A DNA stretch of 64,000 bases from Phormidesmis sp963789215 (GTDB lineage Bacteria; Cyanobacteriota; Cyanobacteriia; Phormidesmidales; Phormidesmidaceae): NCBI GenBank assembly GCA_963789215.1, contig CAWBJY010000002.1:372001-436000 (forward strand), in the 5' to 3' direction. Both the position numbers and the translations under genes were made by a program. Below, piece after piece: positions 43,499 through 51,718 of the stretch; the stretch's first letter is position 1; each line of letters opens with the position of its first letter. The notes beneath the pieces are model-generated. The model was not told the DNA's origin, did not search any database, and saw nothing but the letters and a program-made list of their open reading frames with translations.

Positions 43499-44266
43499 GT
43501 GGACATGTACGAAGATGAGTTAGCCGTATTAGATGCTGAGGTCGGGCGGGAAAGTCCGTTCGACCCGCTAGATGATATTGAGCCGCTGGATGAGTCTTCA
43601 GAGCCGAAGCCCAATCCAGATAATATGCTGCTGCTATTGCATCATCCAGAGAAGGAGCAGCGGATGTTAGGTGCGCGGGCTTTTTGTGAGATTAAGGACG
43701 ATCGGGCAATTCCTTTTCTAATTGGGATGCTCTCTGATCCTTGTCCGCTGGTGCGGGTGAGTACAGCGTATGCGCTAGGTCGCAATACTAGCAGCGTGGC
43801 GGTAATGTCGCTGGTGGCTCAGTTTAATCGGGACTGGAATGGGTATGTGCGTAAGGGCATTGTGTGGGCGTTAGGCAATACGCCGGATGCTCGGGTGGTG
43901 GAGACGTTGGTAGATGCGATCGCGAACGACATCTCCGCCGTTCGCCTGTGGGCTGCAAGTGCACTAGGTCAAACACCCAAAATCGGCTACGACTCGATGA
44001 TTAAAGCGATGCCTGCCTTGATCAAAGCCATGCGCCGCGATCCAGAATCGGCGGTGCGCAGTAATTGCGCTTGGTCAGTCGGGCTAATTTGCGCTGAGCT
44101 GCCTTCAAACGTTGTATACGCAACGGCGATCGATGCGCTGATTGAAACCTTTGCCGAAGACGATGAGCTAGGCGTGAAAGAAGATGCTCGCTCAGCAATT
44201 TTGAGCGTGGGCGACTCTCGTGGCTTGCAGGTGATTGAGGAGATTGAGCAGGACGGTTATTTCTAA
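43499..44266 (+). CDS. HEAT-repeat protein
   Basis: The product has 255 residues, starting at GTG 43499 or ATG 43505. After an acidic 40-residue lead (FDPLDDIEPLDESSEPKPNP), successive helical repeats are seen: LGARAFCEIKDDRAIPFLIG, PLVRVSTAYALGRNTSSVAV, GYVRKGIVWALGNTPDARVV, SAVRLWAASALGQTPKIGYD and SAVRSNCAWSVGLICAELPS. They are of the PBS-lyase HEAT type found in phycobilisome lyases and many scaffold proteins. No lyase-specific residues are recognised, so a binding scaffold is the cautious call. It sits 13 bp downstream of hemL in the same direction. Confidence 0.88.
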   Translation: MDMYEDELAVLDAEVGRESPFDPLDDIEPLDESSEPKPNPDNMLLLLHHPEKEQRMLGARAFCEIKDDRAIPFLIGMLSDPCPLVRVSTAYALGRNTSSVAVMSLVAQFNRDWNGYVRKGIVWALGNTPDARVVETLVDAIANDISAVRLWAASALGQTPKIGYDSMIKAMPALIKAMRRDPESAVRSNCAWSVGLICAELPSNVVYATAIDALIETFAEDDELGVKEDARSAILSVGDSRGLQVIEEIEQDGYF

Positions 44267-44615
44267 GCAGCTTTTGGCTTCTAGGCGTTTTGGCTTTTAG
44301 GTGATAGACACCAATCAATAGGCAAGTGCTACGCAATCATCCGAAAAAGTAGTTTCACCTGCGATAGATAGCTCGTTAGCTCAGCCGTTAGTGCGATGGA
44401 TATTCCATCACATTATTAATTTCGAACCCCGAACCTGGATATCGCCGTTGTAAAGCTGCCGTGATTGCAACACAAAAGTAGACACCCTTTTCCTTAAAAC
44501 ATTTTCTGATCGAAGTTTCTAACTCTATGCTGGCATGCGACTTGACGGTTAAAAAAGAGCTTTATGCAAAAGTGGAATTCCGAATATTGGGTAGCTAATG
44601 TGGGGTTCCCTTGCT
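44267..44615. other. Gene-free region after the HEAT gene
   Basis: No gene is seen. A near-duplicate of 15-16 bp follows the HEAT stop (GCTTTTGGCTTCTAG at 44270, then GCGTTTTGGCTTTTAG). A stretch at 44367-44440 has tRNA-like pieces (GTTAGCTCAG, TTCGAACCCCG) but cannot be folded as a working tRNA. Confidence 0.5.
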
Positions 44616-44834
44616 TTAATACTGGGCGTTTTTTCTCTTCCCAGACAGACTCAATAAGAGAGCAGTGAGAATCATCCCGACTCCGAATCCAAAGGCGAGT
44701 AAGAGTCCTAACGGGAGCGGAGTGGTTTCGCCATTTAGGAAGGCGATTGAGACGGGCGTGCCGTTTTGCGCGGAAAGAATTGCGATCGCCATTATCAAAA
44801 CCGCTGGAATTACTACCACTAAAAACTTCACCAC
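44616..44834 (-). CDS. LapA-domain (DUF1049-like) small membrane protein
   Basis: The product has 72 residues from GTG 44834; AAAGGAG lies eight bases upstream, whereas the longer frame to 44927 has no such site. Two transmembrane helices (VVIPAVLIMAIAIL and LGLLLAFGFGVGMILTALLL) flank a short loop with NGTPVSIAFLNGETTPLPL, the pattern of LapA (lipopolysaccharide assembly protein A) domain proteins, which are common small inner-membrane proteins of unclear role. A basic tail (GKRKNAQY) follows. It lies downstream of the ABC ATPase gene at 44961 on the same strand. Confidence 0.8.
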   Translation of the reverse strand: MVKFLVVVIPAVLIMAIAILSAQNGTPVSIAFLNGETTPLPLGLLLAFGFGVGMILTALLLSLSGKRKNAQY

Positions 44835-44960
44835 AGCTATTTCTCCTTTTTGATTGGCCTCTTCAGCATGATACGCGCAAACAAAAGCATCGTGTTGGGT
44901 TGCTATTGCTTTTTCATTTAGCGGCAATGGTTAGTGAGACGCTAGAGAGGTCGGGTTAAA

Positions 44961-45863
44961 TCAGACTGTCGGGCCGCGCTGTGTTACTTCTAAATAGATG
45001 TGCTCTAACCCAATAGGATGGCGCGAAATAGAGTCTACAGAAAGGCCCGAGAATTTGTCTAGCAGTTCGGGAAGCTCCAGCAGCTCGGGCACCCAAAAGG
45101 CAAGGTTCTTACCGTAGTGACGGGGTGTAAATCCGTGGGACTCGGCGCGGGCGATCGCACTTTCCTCATCTTGGGTCTGAATCATCACGATCTCCTTGGC
45201 CGGAATGCGCTGACGCAGTGTTTCTAGGGTGCCGTCTGCGAGCAGTGACCCTTGCTTGATAATGCCAATGCGATCGCACAGCCGCTCTACTTCATCGAGC
45301 AAATGCGTTGTCAGCAGCACGGTTACGCCCTGCTGCTTCAGCAATCGAATGAGCTCCCATACTTCGTAGCGAGCCTCAATGTCGAGTCCGGTAGAAGGTT
45401 CATCGAGTACGACTAGCTTGGGCTGATGGATAATCGCCGCCGCTAGACTGAGCCGCCGCTGCATCCCACCGCTGAGATCGCCAACGACGCTATCGGCTCT
45501 ATCGGCTAAATTTACCGCCGATAGGCAATAGTGGACGCGCCCCGGCAGTTCCTTTTTGGGCAGTCCATATATGCGAGCTAAAAAGGACAGGTTCTCTTGG
45601 CAGGTCAGACTCTGGTAGAGCAGATTTTGCTGAGGCATCACGCCGACTAGTAGCTTAGTCGCCTGGCTGACCGGCTTTCCCTGGACTAAAATCTCGCCGC
45701 TATCCGGTTTTAGCAGTCCGCATAGCAGGTTGAGCGCGGTGGTTTTGCCTGCGCCATTTGGCCCTAGCAATCCGTAGATTTCGCCGGGTTCTAACGCTAA
45801 AGACAGATTGTTTAGCGCCTGCCTTTGGCCAAACCGTTTAGACAGATTCGAGATTTTTAGCAT
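44961..45863 (-). CDS. ABC transporter ATP-binding protein (ABC-2/DrrA type)
   Basis: The 300-residue product is a single ATPase domain: Walker A GLLGPNGAGKTTAL near residue 32, Q-loop MPQQNLLY, signature DLSGGMQRRLSLAAAI, Walker B LVVLDEPSTGLD, H-loop TTHLLDEVE. The C-terminal 80 residues (LETLRQRIPAKEIVMIQTQD) are the extra domain of DrrA-type ATPases. Such proteins drive ABC-2 permeases that export lipids, polysaccharide or drugs. No permease gene lies beside it in the window, so the partner must be elsewhere. The ATG is at 45863. Cytoplasmic face of the membrane. Confidence 0.92.
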   Translation of the reverse strand: MLKISNLSKRFGQRQALNNLSLALEPGEIYGLLGPNGAGKTTALNLLCGLLKPDSGEILVQGKPVSQATKLLVGVMPQQNLLYQSLTCQENLSFLARIYGLPKKELPGRVHYCLSAVNLADRADSVVGDLSGGMQRRLSLAAAIIHQPKLVVLDEPSTGLDIEARYEVWELIRLLKQQGVTVLLTTHLLDEVERLCDRIGIIKQGSLLADGTLETLRQRIPAKEIVMIQTQDEESAIARAESHGFTPRHYGKNLAFWVPELLELPELLDKFSGLSVDSISRHPIGLEHIYLEVTQRGPTV

Positions 45864-45968
45864 GAAAGAAGGCTGAGCGGGCAGCGTTGCCGTCGAGAGT
45901 TAACCGTCGCATCATCATCCTACAGACTGAGTTTTTTGGTGCGATCGCTAGGCCAGTTCGGCAAAGCC

Positions 45969-46652
45969 TTAAAACTCAACGCCTGCCTGCGCTTTAATGC
46001 CCTGCTCTTTAAAGGGATGCTTCACCAGCGTCATTTCGGTCACCAAGTCGGCTCGTTCAATTAGCTCTGGCGGTGCACCTCGCCCGGTGAGAATAACGTG
46101 GGTCATCTCCGGCTTTTCCGCTAGTCCGGCGAGCACCTGCTCTACAGAAAGATAGCCTAGCTTAAGCGCGATGTTGACTTCATCGAGGAGCACGGTGCGA
46201 TAGTTGGCGTCGCGGATGTAGGTCAGCGCTTTTTCCCAGGCAGCTTGGGCCGTTTTAATATCGCGATCGCGATCCTGCGTTTCCCAGGTAAAGCCTTCGC
46301 CCATTGCGTGAAATTTTAGCTGGTCTGGCCAGTGGCTTAGCGCTGCTTTTTCCGCTGGCTCCCAGCCGCCTTTGATAAACTGCACAATGGCGACTTTGAA
46401 TCCGTGGCCGAGCGATCGCAGTACCACACCCAAAGCTGCCGTTGTTTTGCCTTTCCCGTTGCCTGTATTAACGATAATCAGCCCTTTCTCTATTTTGCGC
46501 TCGGCCAGTCTTTTCTCTTGGACTTCCTTTCGGCGCTCCATTTTGCGCTTGTACTGCTCCTCGCTAAGACCTTTTTGCGTTGCCTCTTCGTCGAGTTGCG
46601 TAGCCGTTTCGTCTAGAGCAGTCTGGTCAGAGTCAGTTTTAGAGCTAGCCAT
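45969..46652 (-). CDS. cobO: Cob(I)alamin adenosyltransferase (CobO/BtuR type)
   Basis: The product has 227 residues. The P-loop in NTGNGKGKTTAALGVVLRSL, then FIKGGWEPAE, TVLLDEVNIALKLGYL, HVILTGRGAPPELIERADLV and the end motif HPFKEQGIKAQAGVEF are all standard for CobO, which adenylates corrinoids for coenzyme B12. The first 50 residues are a charged, helical lead (EEQYKRKMERRKEVQEKRLA) as in cyanobacterial homologues. The ATG is at 46652. Cytoplasmic. No other cobalamin genes and no cobalamin riboswitch are seen nearby. Confidence 0.95.
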   Translation of the reverse strand: MASSKTDSDQTALDETATQLDEEATQKGLSEEQYKRKMERRKEVQEKRLAERKIEKGLIIVNTGNGKGKTTAALGVVLRSLGHGFKVAIVQFIKGGWEPAEKAALSHWPDQLKFHAMGEGFTWETQDRDRDIKTAQAAWEKALTYIRDANYRTVLLDEVNIALKLGYLSVEQVLAGLAEKPEMTHVILTGRGAPPELIERADLVTEMTLVKHPFKEQGIKAQAGVEF

Positions 46653-46769
46653 ATTGAATTAAAAACGGGTTAGTAGCGCTCTTAATCTTAGCCTTTAGGC
46701 TGAGCGAATCTGGCTAGATGTCACGATGTGAGATGCGATAATGCAGATAAAGACAGGCATTCAAGCAGC

Positions 46770-48323
46770 ATGACCCTCAAGCGCATTATTTTATCTATTC
46801 TGACGCTGATCGTATCAATAGAGTTGGGCACATCGCTGATTACCAGCTTTGGTCAGCCGCAGGTTGGCAATCAGCTTCAGCTTTATCAAACTGATCTGCT
46901 AGTGCAGGCCAGTAAGTGGGAGGGTAGCGGCCTTTCTCCCGATGAGGTGCAGCAGTTTCGCAGCGCGCTGTTTGGCGAAGATCCTTTTGAAGCGATCGCG
47001 AAGCAGTACCAGGAAGTGCGTAAGGATGCGACGACCGGTCTAGATCGATTACAGCAGCAGCTAGCTGCTCCAGAGCAAAAGTCAGCTGCTTCAGAGCTAG
47101 CAACGACGATTCAGGCGCAGCAGCAGCTTGTTAATCAGATTGATTTGCGGATGGGTCTAATCGAAGCCCAGACAGATCGCGTAGGCGAGGCCATTAGCAC
47201 TTGGGAGGAGCTGGCCCAGCGACCGGGCGACAGTGCCCAGCTAGCAACCGTGCTGGCAGATTTGTGGCGAGATCCACCGAAGATAGCGCCTTCAGCGGAG
47301 CCGCTGTTAGAGGGTCAGCTGCGCGGCTGGTTTCGCTATCGCGCTTTGAAGCGTCTTTACACCGTTCAAGATGCGATCGTGCGACTAGACAAACTAGAGG
47401 CCGACGAGCGCAGCGCGGCTGAGCAGGCGGTCGTTAAGACGACATTGGTGCAGGTGTTACCTTCGCTGGCGGCGCTACTTGGTAGCGGTGGGCTGATTGC
47501 GCTCATTGGTCAGCGGTTGCTAAAGGGAAAAGACTCTGTTTTGGCGATCGCCGAATCGCCTTGGGAAGTGCCCTGGGATTGGGAAACCGTTTGGCAGGTA
47601 ATTGTCGGCGGCTTTTTGTTTATTGGTCAAATTGCCTTGCCCGGTACAGTTCTAATCGTGCGCTCTATCCTCGCTTCGCCGGTAGCGATTAATGCGGCGG
47701 ACGGCGGCGTGGCGGCCATTGGCCTGATTGCGGAGATGAGCAGCCGGGGAAGAGCGGTTTATTCGCTAGGGTTCTATATCGCGATGGCGGCAAGTACGCT
47801 GGGCGTTTTGTACTGGTCGATTAAGCAGTATCTACCGCTGTCGAAGGATTGGTTTCGAATCACGATTAAAGGGCGCTGGCCGCTTTGGGGGGTTGGCAGT
47901 TATTTAATCGCGCTGCCGCTGATGCTAGGCGTGGCTTTTCTCAATCAGCAGATTTGGCAGGGGCAAGGCGGAAACAACCCGCTGCTACAGCTTGTATTAG
48001 AGGAGCGCGATCCGCTGGCGTTGGGTCTATTTTTGTTTACGGCGGCGGTGGCTGCCCCGATTTTTGAGGAGATTCTGTTTCGCGGCTTTTTGCTGCCTTC
48101 GCTGACGAAGTATATGTCAGCCTGGAGTGCGATCGCGCTGAGCGGCTTTATCTTTGCCGTTGCGCACTTGAGCTTTTCGGAGATTTTGCCGCTGACGTTG
48201 CTGGGTGCGATTTTAGGATTTGTGTATGTGCGATCGCAAAATCTACTCGCTTCCATCTTGCTACACAGCACCTGGAACAGCGCTACGATGATCGGCTTAT
48301 TCCTACTCGGCAGCGGCAGTTAG
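46770..48323 (+). CDS. CPBP-family intramembrane metalloprotease (Abi/CAAX type)
   Basis: The product has 517 residues from ATG 46770 (MTLKRIILSILTLIVSIELG); the frame opens 14 codons earlier without reason to use it. A first membrane helix is followed by a helical soluble region (about 40-240) and then several transmembrane helices. The catalytic motifs of the Abi/CPBP family lie near the end: EEILFRGFLLPSL, FIFAVAHLSFSEILPL and LHSTWNSATM, providing the glutamates, histidines and asparagine. The substrate is unknown; family members process prenylated proteins, peptides or act in protein maturation. The long N-terminal soluble region is typical of cyanobacterial versions. Inner or thylakoid membrane. 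Confidence 0.9.
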   Translation: MTLKRIILSILTLIVSIELGTSLITSFGQPQVGNQLQLYQTDLLVQASKWEGSGLSPDEVQQFRSALFGEDPFEAIAKQYQEVRKDATTGLDRLQQQLAAPEQKSAASELATTIQAQQQLVNQIDLRMGLIEAQTDRVGEAISTWEELAQRPGDSAQLATVLADLWRDPPKIAPSAEPLLEGQLRGWFRYRALKRLYTVQDAIVRLDKLEADERSAAEQAVVKTTLVQVLPSLAALLGSGGLIALIGQRLLKGKDSVLAIAESPWEVPWDWETVWQVIVGGFLFIGQIALPGTVLIVRSILASPVAINAADGGVAAIGLIAEMSSRGRAVYSLGFYIAMAASTLGVLYWSIKQYLPLSKDWFRITIKGRWPLWGVGSYLIALPLMLGVAFLNQQIWQGQGGNNPLLQLVLEERDPLALGLFLFTAAVAAPIFEEILFRGFLLPSLTKYMSAWSAIALSGFIFAVAHLSFSEILPLTLLGAILGFVYVRSQNLLASILLHSTWNSATMIGLFLLGSGS

Positions 48324-48357
48324 CAGATGTTCAGCGCGATTGACCCTCTTTGCTTTC

Positions 48358-48441
48358 ATGGCTAACGCTAACTTATTGGCGTTGATGGTGTTGCTATTGG
48401 GTATAGCGATCGCTGCTTTCTACTCTAGCTGGGCTCTTTAA
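48358..48441 (+). CDS. Possible 27-residue single-helix membrane peptide
   Basis: ATG 48358 opens MANANLLALMVLLLGIAIAA and ends FYSSWAL before TAA. It is almost wholly one transmembrane helix, like the small subunits of photosynthetic complexes, but I cannot match it to a known one. It lies 34 bp after the CPBP gene and just before a strong terminator, so it would be translated from that transcript. There is no clear Shine-Dalgarno, and chance cannot be excluded. Confidence 0.35.
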   Translation: MANANLLALMVLLLGIAIAAFYSSWAL

Positions 48442-48447
48442 ACTGAA

Positions 48448-48481
48448 AAGCGCTGATTCTTGTAGATTAGAATCAGCGCTT
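48448..48481. terminator. Strong hairpin terminator between convergent genes
   Basis: AGCGCTGATTCT at 48449-48460 pairs perfectly with AGAATCAGCGCT at 48469-48480 around an 8-base loop, extended by one A-T pair. It lies 125 bp after the CPBP stop and before the convergent Ser-rich gene; T-runs are short, so both directions are possible. Confidence 0.75.
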
Positions 48482-48510
48482 CCTTGCGCTATTGCGCTTA
48501 TTGCGCTATT

Positions 48511-48558
48511 TTTCCCGACTTGAAGCTTTCCCGACTTGGAGCTTTCCCAACTTGAAGT
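48511..48558. repeat. 16-bp tandem repeat after the Ser-rich gene
   Basis: TTTCCCGACTTGAAGC and two variants occupy 48511-48526, 48527-48542 and 48543-48558, starting 17 bp beyond the stop of the minus-strand gene. Three TTGCGCT-type units (48484-48508) lie next to it. Confidence 0.9.
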
Positions 48559-48575
48559 CTGCTGGTCGTAGAGCG

Positions 48576-49376
48576 CTACTCCTCAGCAGTTTGGGGTGGC
48601 CAGCTGCTGTCTTCGCTCTCATCTCCATCTTCGGGATCGTCGTCAAAGTCCTGATTGTCATACTTACTAGACTGAGGCCCGCCCGACTGCGATCCAGGCG
48701 TTCTATCGGCAAAAGACTCGCTGCCAAAGCCAGTAGCCGCAGAACCAGAGCCTCTGCTAGAAGCGTAGCTAGAACCAATGTTTTGGCCTTCAGAGCTGGC
48801 AGGTCTAGCCGTTGCAGCACCAGCGCTAGGAGATGAGTCATCCGTCGCTGTAGGACTTGGCTCTGTTGCTGTCGAACTCGAAGGTGCCGCAGCAGAACTT
48901 GGGGCCGAAGACTCTGAGCCTGTCGAACTTGAAGTCGTTGAGGTCGTAGAACTCGGCGCATCAGAAGGCGTTACTAGCTTCGCTACGGGAGAATCCTCTC
49001 TAGGTGCAGCTAACGGTGCGTTAGGGTCAAGGCCTAGCTCCTCGCGGGCTTTACTTAGAGCAGCGGCGATGCTTTCACGGCCCGTATCCAATAGGCTTTT
49101 ACTTTTTTGGGCAGCGATTTCTGGGGCTGCAGCAGAGCTAGGTACGCTAACGTCTTTTTGGTCAATCCAGTCGCGAACGCCTTTGCCAGTTTTTACTGAA
49201 GCATCGCCAAACCAAGCACCAAAGACAAAGAACGAACAGATAACTAGCCATACTAGCTGAGCGGATTCTTTGAGAATATCACCAGTGAGGCTAAGAGCCG
49301 ACTGGTAGGTATTGGCCGTCTCCTTTGCAAATAAGAGATCCCAAAGCTCAGAAGCCTGCGTTTGAATGCGATCCAT
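48576..49376 (-). CDS. Hypothetical membrane protein with long Ser/Ala/Pro-rich tail
   Basis: The product has 266 residues. The N-terminal 90 residues look structured: a helix, one transmembrane segment (AQLVWLVICSFFVFGAWFGD) and a short following domain (VKTGKGVRDWIDQ). From about residue 125 to the end the chain is low-complexity and disordered (Ser, Thr, Ala, Pro), finishing in a very acidic segment (DDDPEDGDESED). I do not recognise a family. The similar N-terminus of other cyanobacterial hypotheticals suggests a membrane anchor with a flexible tail. The ATG is at 49376. It is separated from the GT9 gene upstream by 66 bp and may share its transcript. Confidence 0.8.
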   Translation of the reverse strand: MDRIQTQASELWDLLFAKETANTYQSALSLTGDILKESAQLVWLVICSFFVFGAWFGDASVKTGKGVRDWIDQKDVSVPSSAAAPEIAAQKSKSLLDTGRESIAAALSKAREELGLDPNAPLAAPREDSPVAKLVTPSDAPSSTTSTTSSSTGSESSAPSSAAAPSSSTATEPSPTATDDSSPSAGAATARPASSEGQNIGSSYASSRGSGSAATGFGSESFADRTPGSQSGGPQSSKYDNQDFDDDPEDGDESEDSSWPPQTAEE

Positions 49377-49442
49377 AATTTCAACAGCTGTAGTTTTTAC
49401 GTTTTTCTAAAAGAATGAGCGTATTTGTAGTCTTTTCTCAAG

Positions 49443-50405
49443 CTAGCCTCCCCAGACCTTCTGTAAAACGGCCTCTGGTTTGATATCGGCTATTTTTCGA
49501 CTGTCGGCGGTTAGACCTAAAAAGCGAGTTTCTTCGCCTTCGATAGCGGGCAGCATTTCTTCCGGCTGGTTTTTCCCAAACAAAACTAGGGTAAATACCT
49601 TGAGGGCTACGGCTAGCTGCATAATGTGGCTGTCGGGCGCAATCATCAAATTGGCTCCTGCAATCAGCGCTGCTGCCTGTCCTAGATTTTGAGCGGTGGT
49701 GATCAATAGCTGAGCGTCTTGGCTTTTTAGCAGATTTACCTGCTCGCTGCTGTCATCGGTTTGCAATAGCACAATTGCCATGTCGGGCTGCTTCTCTTTG
49801 AAGTCTTTGATGAGTGCCTGCCAACTTGCCAACGGATAGCTGGCTTGCTGATCGCCGTATGCGGTCGTAGGCCCTGGGTACATCAGCACGTAGCCGTCTT
49901 TTAGCTCGAGGCGATCGCGCAAAGCATCGGCCCACTTAATATCGGCTTCTGGCACATTAATTGCCAGTGCTGGCGTAGCGGTGCCCATTTCTATGCCGCT
50001 GAGCAAGTCGTGATAGCGCTCGGCTTGGTATTTGGCCGCTGATGAGACCGTTGCTGTGTAGAAATAAGGAGCTTTGGTCGTTTTATAGGCGACCCGCGTA
50101 GGAATCCCACTGAGCCAGAGCATTAGCCCTGTACTCCAGGTGGTATCGGCTGAGAGCACGACCTCGTATTCTCGGTCGCGGACGATTCCGAGCAAGTTGG
50201 CCCAATCGGAGGGGGTTTTGGCGGCTGAATAAGAAAAAGGCACTACCGTGTCTACAATTTTGGACACGCGGTAGGCGGGGGCTGCCTTGGGTTCCACAAC
50301 GACGCCAATTTCAGCGTTTGGGTAGGCCCGTTTGATATCGTCAAGGGCTGGGAAAAACAAAAGCTGATCGCTGATGCCACCAGGGACTAAGGCCAGTATG
50401 CGCAT
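49443..50405 (-). CDS. Glycosyltransferase family 9 protein (heptosyltransferase-like)
   Basis: The product has 320 residues. The opening MRILALVPGGISDQLLFFPA and region YPNAEIGVVVEPKAAPAYRV match GT9 (ADP-heptose:LPS heptosyltransferase) proteins. The second Rossmann domain contains VLMYPGPTTAYGDQQASYPL, WQALIKDFKEKQPDMAIVLL and AALIAGANLMIAPDSHIMQL with the conserved Asp of the family. Cyanobacteria usually lack heptose in lipopolysaccharide, so the donor sugar may differ. Likely cytoplasmic, acting on envelope polysaccharide. The ATG is at 50405. Confidence 0.85.
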   Translation of the reverse strand: MRILALVPGGISDQLLFFPALDDIKRAYPNAEIGVVVEPKAAPAYRVSKIVDTVVPFSYSAAKTPSDWANLLGIVRDREYEVVLSADTTWSTGLMLWLSGIPTRVAYKTTKAPYFYTATVSSAAKYQAERYHDLLSGIEMGTATPALAINVPEADIKWADALRDRLELKDGYVLMYPGPTTAYGDQQASYPLASWQALIKDFKEKQPDMAIVLLQTDDSSEQVNLLKSQDAQLLITTAQNLGQAAALIAGANLMIAPDSHIMQLAVALKVFTLVLFGKNQPEEMLPAIEGEETRFLGLTADSRKIADIKPEAVLQKVWGG

Positions 50406-50539
50406 GTGGTTAAAATTTTATATTTTTATCCGCTCATATTTTAAGGGACGCTGGGCGGTTAAGGCGATTTTCCTATGAAATAAAACTAAATTATTGGCTG
50501 CTGTGTCCTATGTAACTATTGAGAAAGCCTGGAGCTTCT

Positions 50540-51253
50540 ATGAATCGGCCTTCACCTTCTGTCCATCTTTTGCTGCCCTGCGCGGGAGTCGGTCGCCGTA
50601 TGGGCAGCGATCGCAACAAACTACTTTTGCCTTTGCTCAACCGTCCGATTATGGCCTGGACGCTCGAGGCGGCGATCGCTGCCGAAACGGTGCGGTGGAT
50701 TGGCCTAATCTGCCAGCCGGTAGATCGTCCCGATTTTGAGCAAATTATAACTAGTATTAGACCGAGTAAGCCGGTTGTATTTATTCAAGGCGGCAACACC
50801 CGGCAGCGCTCTGTGTACAACGGGTTGCAGGTGCTGCCTAGCGAAGCGACTCATGTGCTGATTCACGATGGGGCCAGGTGCTTGGCTACAGCATCGCTTT
50901 TTAACCGCTGCGCTGAGGCGGCAATGAACATGCCAGGGTTTATTGCGGCTGTGTCGGTTAAGGACACCATCAAGCAGGTGAATGAGCACAAAGTGATTAC
51001 GGATACGCCAGTGCGCGATGACTTGTGGGCAGCGCAGACGCCGCAAGGGTTTGAGGTAGATTTGCTGAAGCGGTGCCACGGCCGGGGGAGAGAGGAAGGT
51101 TGGCAGGTGACTGATGACGCTGCGCTGCTAGAGAGATGTGGGGTAGATGTGCGAATTGTAGAAGGCGAAGAAACGAATTTAAAGGTGACGACGCCGGTGG
51201 ATTTAGCGATCGCGCAGTTTATTCTTCAGCAGCGCGGTGAATCGCAAAAATAA
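50540..51253 (+). CDS. ispD: 2-C-methyl-D-erythritol 4-phosphate cytidylyltransferase
   Basis: The product has 237 residues from ATG 50540 (MNRPSPSVHLLLPCAGVGRR), with GGAG six bases upstream; the frame also opens at TTG 50519. It transfers CMP to methylerythritol phosphate in the MEP isoprenoid pathway that feeds carotenoids, phytol and quinones. The CTP-binding loop is PCAGVGRRMGSDRNKLLLPL, followed by HVLIHDGARCLAT, VSVKDTIKQV, AAQTPQGFEV and ETNLKVTTPVDLAIAQ. Length and motifs are normal. Cytoplasmic dimer. Convergent with psb30. Confidence 0.96.
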   Translation: MNRPSPSVHLLLPCAGVGRRMGSDRNKLLLPLLNRPIMAWTLEAAIAAETVRWIGLICQPVDRPDFEQIITSIRPSKPVVFIQGGNTRQRSVYNGLQVLPSEATHVLIHDGARCLATASLFNRCAEAAMNMPGFIAAVSVKDTIKQVNEHKVITDTPVRDDLWAAQTPQGFEVDLLKRCHGRGREEGWQVTDDAALLERCGVDVRIVEGEETNLKVTTPVDLAIAQFILQQRGESQK

Positions 51254-51342
51254 GGCGAGCTAGGTAGCAGAGAAAGTTAGGGGCGATCGCACTTATATGC
51301 TGAAACTTATACGCTGAATCTTAGGCACTGAATTAGACACTG

Positions 51343-51380
51343 AAAAACTCCCTTGCCTTGTAATCTGTGGCAAGAGAGTC
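51343..51380 (-). terminator. Intrinsic terminator of psb30
   Basis: On the minus strand ACTCTCTTGCC and GGCAAGGGAGT pair around an 11-base loop and are followed by TTTTTC. It lies about 30 bp after the psb30 stop; ispD converges on it from the other side. Confidence 0.8.
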
Positions 51381-51409
51381 TTGAGGAACCGAGTTTTGAA
51401 GCATTAAGC

Positions 51410-51529
51410 TTACAGGTCGCCACCGCGAACGGCTAGCAAGAAGACGATGGCAGGGCCAGCAATCACCACCATAGCCAGCATGGTTAGCTGTCCAATCAAC
51501 ACAAAATCAATACTGCTTAAAAAACCCAT
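51410..51529 (-). CDS. psb30: Photosystem II protein Psb30 (Ycf12)
   Basis: The product is a 39-residue single-helix thylakoid protein. MGFLSSIDFVLIGQLTMLAM continues as VVIAGPAIVFLLAVRGGDL, which closely follows Psb30/Ycf12 of Thermosynechococcus as I remember it (IAQLTMIAMIGIAGP and FLLAVRRGNL). Psb30 sits at the edge of photosystem II near cytochrome b559 and stabilises it. The ATG at 51529 has GGAGG four to five bases upstream and a clear terminator after the gene. It is monocistronic. Confidence 0.93.
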   Translation of the reverse strand: MGFLSSIDFVLIGQLTMLAMVVIAGPAIVFLLAVRGGDL

Positions 51530-51718
51530 CTATCCTCCGAACAGTTCTAACCGAACCACATTGAGACAATTACACTGCGAGCATTGTACCTGTTTTGGGG
51601 GATGCAAATTTAGGATTGTTTACAAAATTCTAAGGTTCAGCGCTCGTCAGCTTGGAATCTTATAATCTAAGCGTATCTGGTATGGTCTTACCACTGATGT
51701 TTATCCTATTTATGCCCA

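Noticed and set aside
45969..46800. Cobalamin riboswitch near cobO
   Set aside because: No B12-box-like sequence upstream of 46652.
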